From: Tanytarsus gracilentus | Lineage: Eukaryota > Arthropoda > Insecta > Diptera > Chironomidae | DNA length: 64,000 bases | Assembly: GCA_038502055.1 (NCBI GenBank) | Contig: JAXRKN010000042.1 | Span: forward strand, 2,604,001 to 2,668,000 | Direction: 5' to 3' | In this document: in pieces, positions 1 to 12,962 of the stretch | Position numbering within the stretch: position 1 is the stretch's first letter | Layout: the number at the start of each line of letters is the position of its first letter | Program-made: the position numbers and the translations under genes | The notes under the pieces: generated by a model | The model's input: the letters and a program-made list of their open reading frames with translations, nothing else | Told to the model about the DNA's origin: nothing | The model's database searches: none

Positions 1-3000
1 TTTTGAATATTCAAATTCATTTCAGTTTGAATGTCAGAAAAAAGTAAACGCTGTCTTCACATGTGCGTTAATGTGTGAGATTATTATAGTGTCAGGTGTA
101 AGTTGTAATTTCTCTCTTTAGCATAAACAATTAAAGTCACGACATGTTTTACATGCGTACTCGAAAAAAAGTTCACGTCGACACGCAAAAACTCACTTCA
201 GCATAAATTCTAGTAATGATAACTTTCATTAAGGCTATTTTCGTTAATCTGAAATTGAATTTTTTAGCTCAACGCCAACCGCCCTTCACTTCCTAATAAC
301 AAGTTTTACCCTCATAAACGTGGTTTGGGGTCGATGATGAAAAGAAAAGAAAAGTGATTGCGAGTAATGGAAAAAATAGTTAATGAGTGAGCGATAAGCA
401 AAAACTAAAGAAGTTTGTTGGTGCAAGGGATGGAGTGATTTGAGTAGTTTTTAAAACAACTAACGGATTTAAAAAATTCAAAAACCGTTAAAAAAATTAA
501 ATATTTTTAAAAATGAAAGTTTGTCATCCCTCGATTTCTTGAGAAAACTTGTAAATAGTTTCAAAGCTACACAATTTGTTTCTATCGAGTCAACAAATGG
601 CTCAATGTGTTTAGTTTTATTTCAACAAAATGAGCAGTTTTTTCTTTCTCTACAAAACTACACGACTTTAGTGTTGGTGGGAGTGCGAAGGAAATTATGG
701 AAATAGCTCAGAATGAAATTGCAACTTTGTTTCTTAAGCGATGTAGGAAAAATAAAGAAATTCACACAAACAATAGATGAATGTCGAGGCAGAATGTGAA
801 GAAAATGAAATAACAATTACCATTAATGCCTTTGAAACATCTGAAAAAACAATATAAGAATTTTTTTCCTAGAAAATTTTTCTGCATTGTGCGTTAAAAA
901 TGAAATAAAACTTTGCCGACAGAACGAGGTGGGGTTTTGGGATGATGACTAAAAAAATCCATTAGCAATCGACTTCAAACGAGCCTCGTGTGCTGTTGAG
1001 TGGAAGAAAAACTCTTTTTTATGGCATGTTGACGGCATCAAAAGTTTTCAACTCAAATTGAATTTTTTTGCGCGAACTCGATGATACAATGAAAAATTTT
1101 GATAAGCTCTATTGAGGGGTTGATTTTTTAAAATTTAACGTATTTTTTAAAAAAAATCAAGTGTTAAATTTCACAAAAGTAATTCTCACTGTTGATTTTA
1201 CTATCATCATTGAAAAATTGTAAGATGTTGAGCTGTCTGTGTAAAATATTAAGCTACTCCAAAAATGCTAATCCAATTTGCTATTTTCCTCTCTCTCCAA
1301 GCGGCATGAGTGAAAAATTGATATTAATAACATTTTTCTCTATTCTTATTGAATTTTCATGGTTACGCACCGCCTGGCATTTTTATATTCTTTCTCGATA
1401 GAAGAAGAAAAATGAAGGACAATTTTTTGTCATAAACGTCTTTTTCCTATCGGATGTAAAAACACAAAAATTGAATTTCGATAACATGAGGCTGAAGAAA
1501 AAAGTTTTTTTTTCATCCGTCTGTGTTTTTCGTCTCGATTACTCAACTATTTGAGTTTTATTTGTTTCCCCTCTTTAAGAATATTCGGAAGGCGATTGAG
1601 TGTGTTGTAACAGGTGCTTGAGACGAGAGAAATTCCTTGTTTAAACCCTCCTTCTCTCCAATCAATAGATATTTCAACAAATTTGCTAGATCCTTTTGAT
1701 CATGTGAGATTAGATTTCCGAACAAGTTGAAATTTGAGATGATTTTCATTCCCCAACAATTGATTGACTTCTGCACAGTGTGATATAAGAGGGTTTATCT
1801 CTTTGAAGGGGTGGGAACTTGGGTTAAAATTATTTATAATTGAAATTTTTAAAATTTGATAAGAATCTTTTCAAATTATTAATTTCAAGCCTAAGTTCCT
1901 CATCCCCCTTTTAAAATTTATTTCTCTAACAATTTGAATAGGGAAAAGTTTCTTTGTGTACGCGATGTTGCATCCCGAGGGAGGTGAAAGAAGAGAAGTG
2001 AAGCACCGCAGCGATAATAAAAATTTTCTTCTTGCATTTTTATCCTCCACGCTGCCTCTCATTTTAATAATAGAATCGTGTTCTGCTTTTTATAGCAATT
2101 TTTTGTGCTCTTCGTCGGCGAATAGTGAAAATTTATGCAAGGGAATGAAACACGAATACTCAGTTAAAAAGGCAAACGTGAAAAATGTGCGGGAGGAGTG
2201 TCGACAACGGCAGTACACACTTGACTAAATTAAAAAGAAAAGAAAAATGTAAACGAGAGCACATCACGATTATAAACTACACGAGGAATGAAACAAATCT
2301 TTTCTAATTAAAACGTGACTAACATTTTAACCGTGTGCATGTACTTATGTGAGCGAGTTTTGCTGTCGCTGCATTAATTTGTTTTCTTTTTGCACGAGAA
2401 AAAAGAGAGAAAGTTTGATTGGAGGATTAATTTTGACTGTCTGGTTGTGAAAAAGAAGACCAAAGTTGATTTTGTTCGAAGTTTGCCATCTTTTAGATTG
2501 AGAAAAGTTGTTTGGTTTCTTAAAGTCAGTGACTTTTGAAAGTGAACGAATTATTTTTTGAAGTGGATCGAATTAATACAAAAAAAGCGCTCTAACACCT
2601 TCATATTTTTATAATCCAAAATCACATTTCCTTTACTCAATTATTATTCCATCCGTTTGAGAGAATTTTTCTCTCTTTGTCACTCGCACTTGATGGTTAT
2701 GAAAGCTCGGATCAAAGTGAAAGCAACTGATTACGTGAGTGAGCTCGCTTGAAAACTTCTCGAGCAGGAAAAAGGAAATGGAAAAATTCTTTCTCGCTCT
2801 TGTCTTTAAATTTTATTTATGGTTCGGAAAATCCCCAAGTGAAATTTAGTTTAAAAGGGGTAAAAAAGCCAGAGCACGCCATTAAATTTTTTCGCTTGAA
2901 ATTAATAATGACATTAAAGATGATGTGAATAATTATCACCAGCGTGAGAGAGGCAAAATCCCCGAGATTCTTTCATCATCGTTAATTTCAGGAACTGCTA

Positions 3001-5610
3001 ATTTATTCCCCATTCACTCGCGTTTAATGACATTCACAGTTGCGTAAATTTTAGTCCTCGTCGCTCTTTTTGAAATCATTCATCAACCAAAGATTATTAT
3101 CAAGAGTGAGAAAGGTCGTTTTGTACCATTTTTTAGTCGAGGTCGGTATTTGAATAAAATTTCCATTTTCACTACAATGAAAATACCTTTCAACTTTGTT
3201 TTATTCTAATTACCAGGTTGTGGTTTAAAAGAAAAACCATATTTAGCCATTTTAACGTTTAGGTATTGTAGAATTAAATTTTTATTACGACCCTTTCAGT
3301 AATAAATGTTTTTTGAGGTTAAAGTTTAAATTTTTACTGATATCTTGGAAATTTTAAATAGACTAAAAATATGTCCAAAAACTTAAAATTTTAACTAAAA
3401 TTAATCCAGGAATAAAAAATATTTTCCTGGATATATGAAAAAAGAAAATTTTATATTTTTTAAAGTTTAATAAAAATTTTTCAAATGTTAGCGATTGAAA
3501 ATCACTTACAACAAAATTCTCCCGAAAATTACATCTCCACCTGTCTCATTGTCCTCCATTCTGTTAAAGTTGTAAATAAATTTACAACCATCCCGTTTTA
3601 TAAAATCATTTTGGGAGCACGGAAGAACTTTTCAATTTAATGTTTTTGTCTTTTGTTCTACAAAAAGAAAGTAGAGTGAGAAAACAACCGACGAGGGAAG
3701 AAATTAAATTTATTGCATCATAATAGCTTCTCAAGAATTATACAGCCCACATTGTCACTACATATTTTGTTGTATAGAATGCGTGTTAATGTCACGGTGG
3801 GATTTTATATGGGAAAAGTGTGCGTAAGAAAATGAATTTCCAAAAAATAAATATTTTTTCTTTTAAACTCTATTGGGAGAGAGTAAAAGGAACAAAAGGC
3901 ATGATTTATGATGGAGCATTGAGAAAATCCCTTTGTCTCGTTTTCCATATCCTTTTTAACCGCATTTCTTTCTCGCAAGGAGACAGAACAATAAAGTTAA
4001 GGCATGCGAGGAGCGGAAAAGCAATAAGCTGGAAAGCTGATAAAAGAACTCTTCTTTTTGATGATGAAAAAGGATAATTTGTTGCATTCCTATTAAATTC
4101 TTAGTCGACGATGATACTGAGGGTGAAAAATTTGTTTGGTTATGAAATTTTCATTGCGTAAGAAAAATGGAGGCATTTTCTTTATTTAAGTTCATTCGAT
4201 GAGAGTCAAGGGTTGATGACTTTATACAGTTCAATGGAGTTGAAATTCTTTAAAAAATGTATTTCAAGAATTTCACTGGATGTTGGCTGTTTCAAACTTC
4301 ATAATCTTTTAAATTATTATTTGCTGATCTCCTCGAGCTATATTTCCTCTCCCTTGTCCAAATCCGACAATCTCATCTTGAGACGATTTATTCTCCATCC
4401 AATCGCGCGGAGTAATTTTCGAAAGTCGTTGAGTCGTTTCTGTCTTCCTACAGGATAACATTTTTATCTTCTCATTCAACGAAAATTACAACAAAGATGA
4501 TGATGAGGGGGGAAGAGGAAAGCGCGTCTAATATAAAAATTAATATTTCATATTTACTGCTCTCTCATCTTGAGAGTTTGTGCCTTGGATATTATTCTAT
4601 CTTCGTAGTCGTTAAATTATGAAGAATTAAGGACTTTTTTTACCTTGAGCTGAAGGGAGAAAGTTTGTTGTTGAGTTGCTCAAGGGTGACCTGAGAGGCA
4701 CTTTACGAGCTGTTTAGAGAGAAGAAGATCGAGGAAATTAAGAGCGGGGAAAATATTCAACCACTTGAGCACACGTACAACGTCACACCGCTTCTCACTA
4801 AAAAGGCATTAAAATGCTGCTGAATATTTTATGAAAATTTTTCTCAACAATTGCGTTTTTGAGTGGAGTTAGGAAAAAGCTCGCACCCACACCGAGTTTA
4901 TTTACTTTAACATTTTCATCCACTCATTTCAATTTACGTTCCCACTCACTTAATTGTCCTGAACGTCTTTATCACTCACGTCGATTGTCATTGCTGTGTG
5001 TCTTTAAGTGCTTTTATAACGCCTCGAACTTCCATTTTATAAATTAAAGGGGATTTTATTTTATTTTTTCGGCTTGGAGAGAGGAAAAATTGCTGTCAGC
5101 GACAGTGCATAGCTCGTAAATCTTCAAACCGCCTCGCGTGTATCTGTGAAATTACTCAAATGGTGTGTCTGTTCCCCAAGCAATAAGCATAAGCTACAAT
5201 TGTTGAGAGTGAAAAATTTAATTCAGGGGTAGGACACAGAATATTTTAAAATAAGTATTAAGATTTAAAAATAAATCGCTGGATTTAGGATTAAAAAATT
5301 TAATCTTTTCAAAATATTTGAAATAAACTTTTTATTTCAGTGTCCACACCCCTATCCATTGGAGAAAAGAATTTAAATTTTATTTTTTCGTATTAGGCAA
5401 CAATAACCGATGTAAAATGTCGCGAGCGATATCAACAACATTTATTATGTGTTACGGGAGAGATTTGCATAAAATGAGCTTAAGAATGAAATATTAAACA
5501 TTCGAGGGGAGTAAAAAGTTTAAATTCCTTTTTTGGGTTTTTTCTGAAATTTAATCAAACTCAAAACACTTTGACACATGTCACATCACATTTTAAATTG
5601 AACGAAATTT
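1..5610. other. Gene-free AT-rich region
   Basis: I see no convincing exon on either strand. Open frames are short, start in low-complexity sequence and match no family I know. It could hold upstream introns of the plus-strand SH2 gene whose first visible exon is at 16490, because that gene's start is not found nearer. No RNA gene or array was recognised. Confidence 0.5.
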
Positions 5611-5620
5611 TTTATTGCCT

Positions 5621-7343
5621 TCAAACGTTCATCGGGAAACGACCGAAATTGCGAGCTTCCCGGATGAGAGCGATGAAACCTTTCGTGACCTCGCGGGCAT
5701 TTGGCAAAATGTATTCGGGTGGAAGGAAGAAACCGTAATTACCGTAGGGTCCGTTTCCTCTCATTTCACATGTAAAAGTAATTGGAATGCGATGAGCGCC
5801 ATGTGTGTGATCTCGTGATGTTCCAGTTGATGCATCTTTAACAATTTAATTAAAAAATTTGATAGGTTTTGATTGAAAACTTACAAAGAACTTCGTTACT
5901 GCTGCCGACGGTGTATTGAATTCCATTTTCAGCGAAAATTGCAGCAGCAGCCGCTCTGCCAACGTTACCAAGTTCATTGACGGTTGCCTGAAAAAATAAT
6001 TTTAGGAATTTTCATAAAATTTAAAATTATTCTTGAACTCACCGCTGGAACTCTCGTGTGACCCCACGGATGCAAGAATAAATGACCATAAGAGTGAAGG
6101 GCAATAAATGCATCAATTCTATGTGCGTGAGTTTGTAAAAAGCCTTCAGTAGCTCTTGTTTCAGGTTCGCTATATGGATGAGATCCAGCTGTGATAATAA
6201 TTTTAATTCAAATTAAAAAAATTCCTTAAAATTTTACAAATCTCACCAAACGTTTCAGTGCATGGCACTCTCGAACCTCCCTCATTTCCTGTCTCATCTG
6301 CGGTCAACCAATTGTATGCGAAATTTCTGTTTCCATCAACGCCAAAGCACAAAGTCGAAACGGCCGATCGTGTCTTCCTCCAATTTCTATTGTTCTCCCA
6401 AGTATAAACATAACCATCTAGAATATTTCACCATCAGCGAGATTAAATCAAAATTTATTTCGCTCTCACCAGGATTTGCCAATGGAATGAAATACCAATC
6501 AACATAATTCGCCACCTCGACGATGTTTGGGTCGGTTGAGGTCAGCAATTCGTTGATTATGTAAGTGAGTGTTGCCGGTGAAATCCACTCGCCTAAATTA
6601 TCAGCAATTAAGATTTTTTTATTAGAGCACTTTTTAAGAGCTACTCACGTGCATGAATTGTGCCTTCAAGTGCTATCGCGCGGTTGTTCTTTAATAATCA
6701 ATTAAAAGTGATTTAAGTTATCAGAGAGCACTTAAGCTTACCGGTCTTTTTGATAAGGTAACCAATTTTATTGGACGACCTTCAGCGGACGTTCCAATCA
6801 CTGTTACATTGAGAAATTGGGGATAAGCAGCGACTTGTTCATCAATCCATTGATAAATCTCATCATAAGTGTGATAACTAATCCAGTCCATGGTGTTGGC
6901 GATGCCCTTTGATCTTTTAGCTCTAGTAATTGCAGCTTGCTCGTTGTCGATTAAACTAAATTTGAAATTGATAAAATTTAACGGTTTTAAATTTTAATGA
7001 AAAATTTACCGTTGAACATTTTCAATCAAGATTTCAGTTTTCATCGCGTATCTCTCAGTAAGTTCTTCAAAATCACTAAACTTATGAGGTGGCACGAGCA
7101 ATTCCACATCGAGTTTTCTACCTGGATCCGACCAGAAATTGTACTAAAAATTTAAATATTTTAAACTTTTATAAAAAAATTATTGATGATAGTAAATACA
7201 GAATCACTGTGCTCTTCGAGGTACTTCATCACTTGATATTGCTCTTCATTTTCAATTTTCACGCTATACACGCGATAATTATCGAATCGAGCCTTTTCAG
7301 AGCTAACAGCTGCGACCAACAAAAAAATCACCAACAGTTTCAT
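5621..7343 (-). CDS. Zinc carboxypeptidase 1 (M14A, digestive type)
   Basis: Predicted secreted metallocarboxypeptidase of 429 aa that removes C-terminal residues from peptides, probably in the midgut lumen. Exons on the minus strand: 7343-7200, 7143-7010, 6955-6742, 6688-6649, 6592-6470, 6417-6247, 6188-6043, 5987-5885, 5835-5621; all junctions are GT-AG and in phase. Residues 1-16 are a signal peptide, followed by an activation propeptide of about 90 aa (RVYSV, LVPPH). The catalytic domain has the zinc motif HAREW, split by a 56-bp intron, NRNWRKTRS with the substrate arginine, GVDGNRN, the third zinc ligand in HSYGH, YASTG and catalytic Glu in FTCEMRG. The residue at the CPA/CPB specificity position looks like Arg in GTSRDH, so A or B type cannot be assigned. 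It is the first of three tandem paralogues. An AATAAA (5611-5616, read on minus) lies just after the stop. Confidence 0.95.
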
Positions 7344-7384
7344 CCTAAACCAACAACTGAAAATTTTCTAAATCCCACTAGAGC

Positions 7385-7391
7385 TTTTATA
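7385..7391 (-). promoter_or_regulatory. TATA box of carboxypeptidase 1
   Basis: TATAAAA on the minus strand, 42 bp upstream of the ATG, implies a very short leader. A GATAAG site lies at 7428-7434. The same TATA-plus-GATA layout recurs at the two paralogues; GATA factors are known regulators of insect midgut genes. Confidence 0.65.
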
Positions 7392-7732
7392 GGAAATTTT
7401 TATCGAAATATTTTAGTATCGTTTATTGATAAGATTTAAAATTAAAAGCAGCGAGATAAAAATTTATTATTGATGAAGTATTTCAGAAACTTTGATTCAA
7501 AATTTGAGTTCGAATTGAAGTCAATGTGCTACGAGGGAAACAAAAACAAAAAAATTTAATTTTTTGAATTTAGCAATGATCATTTTTAATCTTATCGTAG
7601 AAAAACTTTGTTAAACTGTTATTGCCTAATTTGGGAAATAAACAAAAGTCTACAGTTAATCAATTAATTAATAAATCACGTTTTTTTCGATCATGAAAAG
7701 GCAATTTTTATTTTCTTATCATCAAAAGTATT

Positions 7733-9645
7733 TTAAGCCAAATATCCAAGAACGCGAGCTTCTCTAACCATGGCAATGACACCGTCAAAGACCTCGAGAG
7801 AATTTGGAATAATTAAACTCGCGGGAAGAACAAATCCATGATTTCCATAAACGCCATTTCCTCTCATTTCGAAAGTGTATGCGATTGGGACACCCCACTA
7901 TGATATTTAAAAATATTGCAATTAAAAATCGAATCATAATTATTATTTCAAACCTGTCCAACAGCATGATCAGGTGATGATCCACTGGCAGCATCTAAAG
8001 AGTTTAAAATTAAGAGAATTCAGCTTTAATGATTTGAAACTTACACAAAAGTTGAATTGTGCTTCCCATAGCGTAAGTGATGTTATCACGAGCACGAATA
8101 GCGGCGACCATGGCATTACCGATTTGAGTTAAATGAGCGTTATTTGGCTAAACGAAAAATAAATTATAATTTAATTTTATAATGTTAATTTACAACTCAC
8201 TGGTGTTGCTCCTAATTTAAATTAACGGAAAATAATTTAAGAATTTAATTGAGTTTAAAATGATATTTAAATTTAGTTAATTTACTTGATGTCCCCCATC
8301 TGAAAAATAAAATTATTAAATTTTTTCTTAATAAAATTAATTTAAAATCTTACGAGTGCAAGAGATAATGTCCATAAGCATGCATCTAGAAAAATATAAT
8401 TTTACATCACAAAGAAAAATTATTTAATTGACTTACAGAAAGGAAAATGTCAGTGCGAGCGGCATAACGTGCAAAAACTTTGTCATTAAGTTCGCGCGTT
8501 TCATGTTCACTAAAAGCAGTTCGGCCGGCTATAAAATTATATATGATAATCACTTGAAGTTTAGATTAAGTTTAATTTACCGAAAGTGTCCGAGCATGGA
8601 CTGGTTGATGCACCTAAGTTTCCACCCTCATCCTAAATGATTTAAAAGTTATAATTAAAAAAACTTTACTAAAATATATTTCTTACTGGTGTGAGCCAAT
8701 TGTAACCAAAGTTTCTATTTCCATCGATGCCAAAGCAGAGAGCGGAAGCAACTGAGCGATTCTTTCTCCAGTTTCTGTTGTTTGTTCTCGAGAATTCGTA
8801 TCCATCTATTTTTAAGCGTTATTAAAAATTAATAAAAAATCTAAAAATCTCACCCGGATTCATCATCGGCACGAAATACCAATTGATGGTGTTTGCCATA
8901 TTTTGAACAGTCGAATTGCTTGAGGTCAAAAGTTCATTGATGATCCAAGTTGTTGTTGCATGTGAGATCCACTCGCGGGCATGAATGTTGGCTTCGATGA
9001 TGATGTTACGATTGTTCTAATTAAAAAAATTATTAAACTATCGATTTGAATTAATTAAATTAAATTCTCACTGGATTTCTTTCAATTGCGATCATTTTAA
9101 GTGGACGACCTCCGTTAGTTGTTCCGATTGTCTCAACTCTAACACCTGAATATTGAGTCAACGAGTCAATCCATTCAGAAATTTGTGCGAATGTGTGATA
9201 AGCGGTCCAGGTGAGAGATCTTGGAATTCTTGCAGGGTTCTCGTTGTCGATGAGTCTAGATAAGAATTTTCATAATATTTTAAAGGCAATTCGAAATTTA
9301 AAAATTTACTCTTGGTAGTTTGGAACAAGCAGTTTATATTTGAATCCCAAAGTCATGCTAATTTCATCAAAGTGAGATCTCATATGTGGTGGGACAAGAA
9401 CTTCAATCTCACCAAGATGAACAGGATCGAAGAATTCATACTGAAAATTTTATCAAATTAATTCTTAAAGTTCAGTAATCCAGGATTTTCAAATTTACAG
9501 AGTCACTGTGCTCCTCGAGATATCTGAACGCTTCCAATTGCTTGTCATTTTCAATCACAACCGAATAAACGCGATAATCGTCGAATCTCGCCTTTTCACC
9601 CCAAACGGCGAGAATAATAAACGCGAAAATTACCAAAAACTTCAT
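7733..9645 (-). CDS. Zinc carboxypeptidase 2 (M14A) with two micro-exons
   Basis: Secreted metallocarboxypeptidase of 417 aa, paralogue of its neighbours and probably digestive. Exons: 9645-9499, 9440-9310, 9255-9072, 9016-8854, 8805-8687, 8632-8581, 8528-8437, 8385-8354, 8299-8286, 8211-8201, 8147-8045, 7994-7954, 7897-7733. Signal peptide at residues 1-16, propeptide with RVYSV and LVPPH, then IHAREW (zinc), NRNWRKNRS, GIDGNRN, HAYGH (zinc), YAASG and catalytic Glu in YTFEMRG. Exons 9 and 10 are only 14 and 11 nt; joined with exon 8 they encode the HAYGH...HSWGTS stretch that the paralogues also have, which is why I accept them. It lacks the intron splitting HAREW in the other two genes and has extra introns elsewhere. 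The specificity position is Pro in SSPDH. Confidence 0.93.
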
Positions 9646-9694
9646 CTTGAACAGTCAACGAAGAACTAAAATGCCACACCGAGTTTTCACCGCT

Positions 9695-9701
9695 TTTATA
9701 G
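9695..9701 (-). promoter_or_regulatory. TATA box of carboxypeptidase 2
   Basis: TATAAAA on the minus strand about 50 bp before the ATG. A tandem AGATAAGATAA at 9855-9865 further upstream could bind GATA factors. Confidence 0.6.
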
Positions 9702-9922
9702 CATTCGCTATTTTTATAACGGCACCAATAATCATAAATTTTAATTAAATCCGATTTAATTGATAAAGTTTATCGTTAACACTTCTGGAATTTCCCAACT
9801 CAAGTGTGCACTTGAGATTTTCAACAAATTTATCGATTGCCAATCAACTGTAAAAGATAAGATAAAAAAATATTCCATGACTTTCAAAAAGTTTATTAAA
9901 AAGTTTTAACAAAGTTTTCCAG

Positions 9923-12892
9923 TTAATTCAAGTAGCCGTGATTGCGGGCCTCTTTGATCATTGCTATTAATCCATCCCACAATTCAAGTGCATTTGGAAT
10001 GATGAATTGAGCGGGTAAAACAAATCCATAGTTTCCATAAAATCCATTGCCACGCATCTCAACAGTGTAAGAGAGTTTAATGTTGTATTTACCATACGCG
10101 TGGTCGGGAGTTGAGCCACTTGTTCCGTCTAATGAATTTATGATTAGATTTTAGACTGCTGAAAATTATTTTTCTTACAAAGTGCAACGTTGCTGTTTCC
10201 GAGAAGATAATTTATCCCTTCACGAGTTTTAATGGCATCAACACCGGCTTTTCCTACAGCTTCCAACAATGGTTGTTCTGGCTGTGAAATGAAAAATTAA
10301 TTTGTTATAACTCCGACATGTTATAAAATTTATCTTACAACAGGAGATTTGCTTGATCCTAGGGGATACAACATGTAGTGACCATACGAATGGAACTAAA
10401 TAAAAAATATAAAGTCTTAAAATTTTTATGTTTTTATAATTTATAATTTACCGAAAAGAAAATGTCAGTTTGTGCCGCATATTGTTGAAAAACTGAATCC
10501 AAAGCTTTCGACTCCCCTTCGCTCATTGGAGCAGGTCCGGCTGGAAAATTTAAAGGTTCTTTACTCTTAAAAAATTTAACGGTAAAAATTTAAAAGTATA
10601 AATTGGGTTTATAAATTTTTTCTTTTATACTAAAAATATAAAAATATAAATAAAAAATAAAAATATAAAATTATTTAAAAATATAAATTATATTTTTATT
10701 ATTTATATACTTTTTGTTTTTTCTTAACGACAAAAAAAAATTTAAATTATTTCGGATTTGGATCTCAATTTAAGACTAAATCTCTGTTCGAATGTATCAA
10801 ATCCATCGCTGTTTGTTCTCTGGTCTCCTTAGCTTCCAGCACTAAATCTTAAAACTACTGGATCTCACTTCCAGAGCTGGATCTTAGTTCCATTGGATCT
10901 CAATTTAAGCACTGAATCTAGTTCGAATGGCTATCAAATCCATCGCTGGGTCTTAGTTCTACTGGATCTCACTTCCAGACTTCCAGCACTAAATCTTAAA
11001 ACAGCTGGATCTCACTTCCAGAGCTGGATCTTAGCTCCAATGGATCTCAATTTAAGCACTGAATCTAGTTCGAATGGCTATCAAATCCATCGCTGGGTCT
11101 TAGTTCTACTGGATCTCACTTCCAGACTTCCAGCACTAATTCTTAAAACTACTGGATCTCACTTCCAGAGCTGGATCTTAGTTCCATTGGATCTCAATTT
11201 AAGCACTGAATCTAGTTCGAATGGCTTTCAAATCCATCGCTGGGTCTTAGTTCTACTGGATCTCACTTCCAGACTTCCAGCACTAATTCTTAAAACTACT
11301 GGATCTCACTTCCAGAGCTGGATCTTAGTTCCATTGGATCTCAATTTAAGCACTGAATCTAGTTCGAATGGCTATCAAATCCATCGCTGGGTCTTTGTTC
11401 TACTGGATCTCACTTCCAGACTTCCAGCACTAATTCTTAAAACTACTGGATCTCACTTCCAGAGCTGGATCTTAGTTCCAATGGATCTCAATTTAAGCAC
11501 TGAATCTAGTTCGAATGGCTATCAAATCCATCGCTTGATTTTAGTTCTACTGGATCTCACTTCCAGCTTTAAATTTTAGTTGCAAAGTCATAATCAGTAG
11601 TAAATTCCGATCGAAAAGTATATAAAAATATAAAAACATAAAAAATATAAAAATATAAATGAGGTATATAAAAATATAAAAATATAAATTTTAGATTTTT
11701 ATATACCCAAAAAATTTATATCCAAGTCGTCCGCCCCCTGTATAAATTTTAAATTCAAATAATTTCGAATAAATAAACAACCAATTAAAACATTTTACCA
11801 TAAGTATCAGAGCATGGTGATCTCGATGCACCTTCATTGCCAGTCTCATCAGGTACCAACCAGTTAAAAGCATAATTTCTATTGCCATCAACACCAAAGC
11901 ACAATGTTGTAACGTTGCTTCGATTTTTTCTCCAATTTCTATTAACGTCCTTCGTGTACTCGAGACCATCTGATTAGATATCAATTATTATTTTCTTTAA
12001 TTGAACAAAATAAATTTTAATTACCCGGATTCATGAGCGGTATGAAATACCAATTAATTGTGTTTGCCAAATTTTGAATTGTGGCATCTGTTGAGGTCAA
12101 CAACTGATTGATGATCCATGTTGAAGTGGCCGATGAAATCCACTCACCTAATTATAACTTTAAGTATTTGCTTCGGTTTAATTTAAGTCTCAAGAAAATT
12201 CTTACGTGCATGAATGTGCGACTCGATAATAATGGCACGATTATTCTAAACGAGAAAAACATCAATCAAGTTTTCAAGTCACGATAAAGGCGGTATTTAC
12301 GGGATTTCTCGTGATACTGAACAATTTTATGTCGCGTCCTTCAAAAGTTTTTCCAATGCTTCGAACGGAGGTGTTTGGATGTGTTGCAGCCATTTGATCG
12401 AGCCATGCATAAATGTCAGCGACACGATGATAAGCCGTCCAATCGATATTTCTTGGCACAACTTTCGGATTCTCATTATCAATTAAGCTGCAAAATTTTA
12501 ATTCAATCTTTTTTAATCCCCAATTTTTTTTCATTCATAAAAAATTCCCTCACGTCTGAAAATTTTCGATAATCAGCTTCGTTTTTAAATTTAAATTGGC
12601 AGTGATATCTGCAAAATTTGCACGCATGTGAGGCGGTACCAGAATTTCCGTCTCACGATTCAATTGGGGTGGATCCCAGAGCTCAAACTAAACGAGGGTG
12701 GTTTTAATAAATAATTTGATTAAATTGTATTAGAATTTGTTGTACCGCATCGCTGTGTTCATCAAGATGTTGCAGAGCCTGTATTTGTTCATTGTTTTCA
12801 ACAAAAACCGTATAAACTCGGTAGTCATCATATTGCACTTTTTCTGCTGAAGCAAGAGCCAAAAACACGATGAAAAGTGAGAACTTCATCAT
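9923..12892 (-). CDS. Zinc carboxypeptidase 3 (M14A) with satellite-bearing intron
   Basis: Secreted metallocarboxypeptidase of 418 aa, third tandem paralogue. Exons: 12892-12746, 12687-12554, 12487-12301, 12245-12206, 12147-12025, 11969-11799, 10540-10452, 10395-10339, 10281-10179, 10128-9923. Two ATGs are adjacent (12892 and 12889); the first gives the same 49-codon exon 1 as paralogue 2. Signal peptide, propeptide (RVYTV, LVPPH), IHAREW split by an intron as in gene 1, NRNWRKNRS, GVDGNRN, HSYGH and catalytic Glu in YTVEMRG are all present. YPLG replaces the usual PWG after the third zinc ligand. Exons 7 and 8 together equal the single 146-nt exon 7 of gene 1. Intron 6 is about 1.26 kb because of a tandem repeat; most other introns here are 40-100 bp. 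AATAAA for the 3' end is near 9892-9897. Confidence 0.95.
10756..11578. repeat. 147-bp tandem repeat (satellite) inside an intron
   Basis: A 147-bp unit repeats from 10893 (starts near 10893, 11040, 11187, 11334 and 11481, the last partial) with a more diverged copy before it. Each unit holds two copies of a shorter element around CTGGATCTCACTTCCAG. Because 147 is 49 codons, one plus-strand frame stays open through 228 codons, but this is a property of the unit length, not evidence of a gene. Flanks on both sides are runs of TATAAAAATA-type sequence. The array lies in intron 6 of carboxypeptidase 3, antisense to it. Confidence 0.95.
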
Positions 12893-12940
12893 TGCGACCG
12901 CGAAACCAAACTGAAATTTTTATGGCCAATCTCACTCACA

Positions 12941-12946
12941 TTTATA
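12941..12946 (-). promoter_or_regulatory. TATA box of carboxypeptidase 3
   Basis: TATAAA on the minus strand about 50 bp before the ATG, with a GATAAG at 12956-12961 directly upstream. Same layout as the other two carboxypeptidase promoters. Confidence 0.6.
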
Positions 12947-12962
12947 AGTCGCAACGATAAGC

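Noticed and set aside
10893..11579. 228-aa plus-strand ORF
   Set aside because: It is a tandem 147-bp repeat whose length is a multiple of three; it lies in an intron antisense to a real gene and has no independent coding sign.
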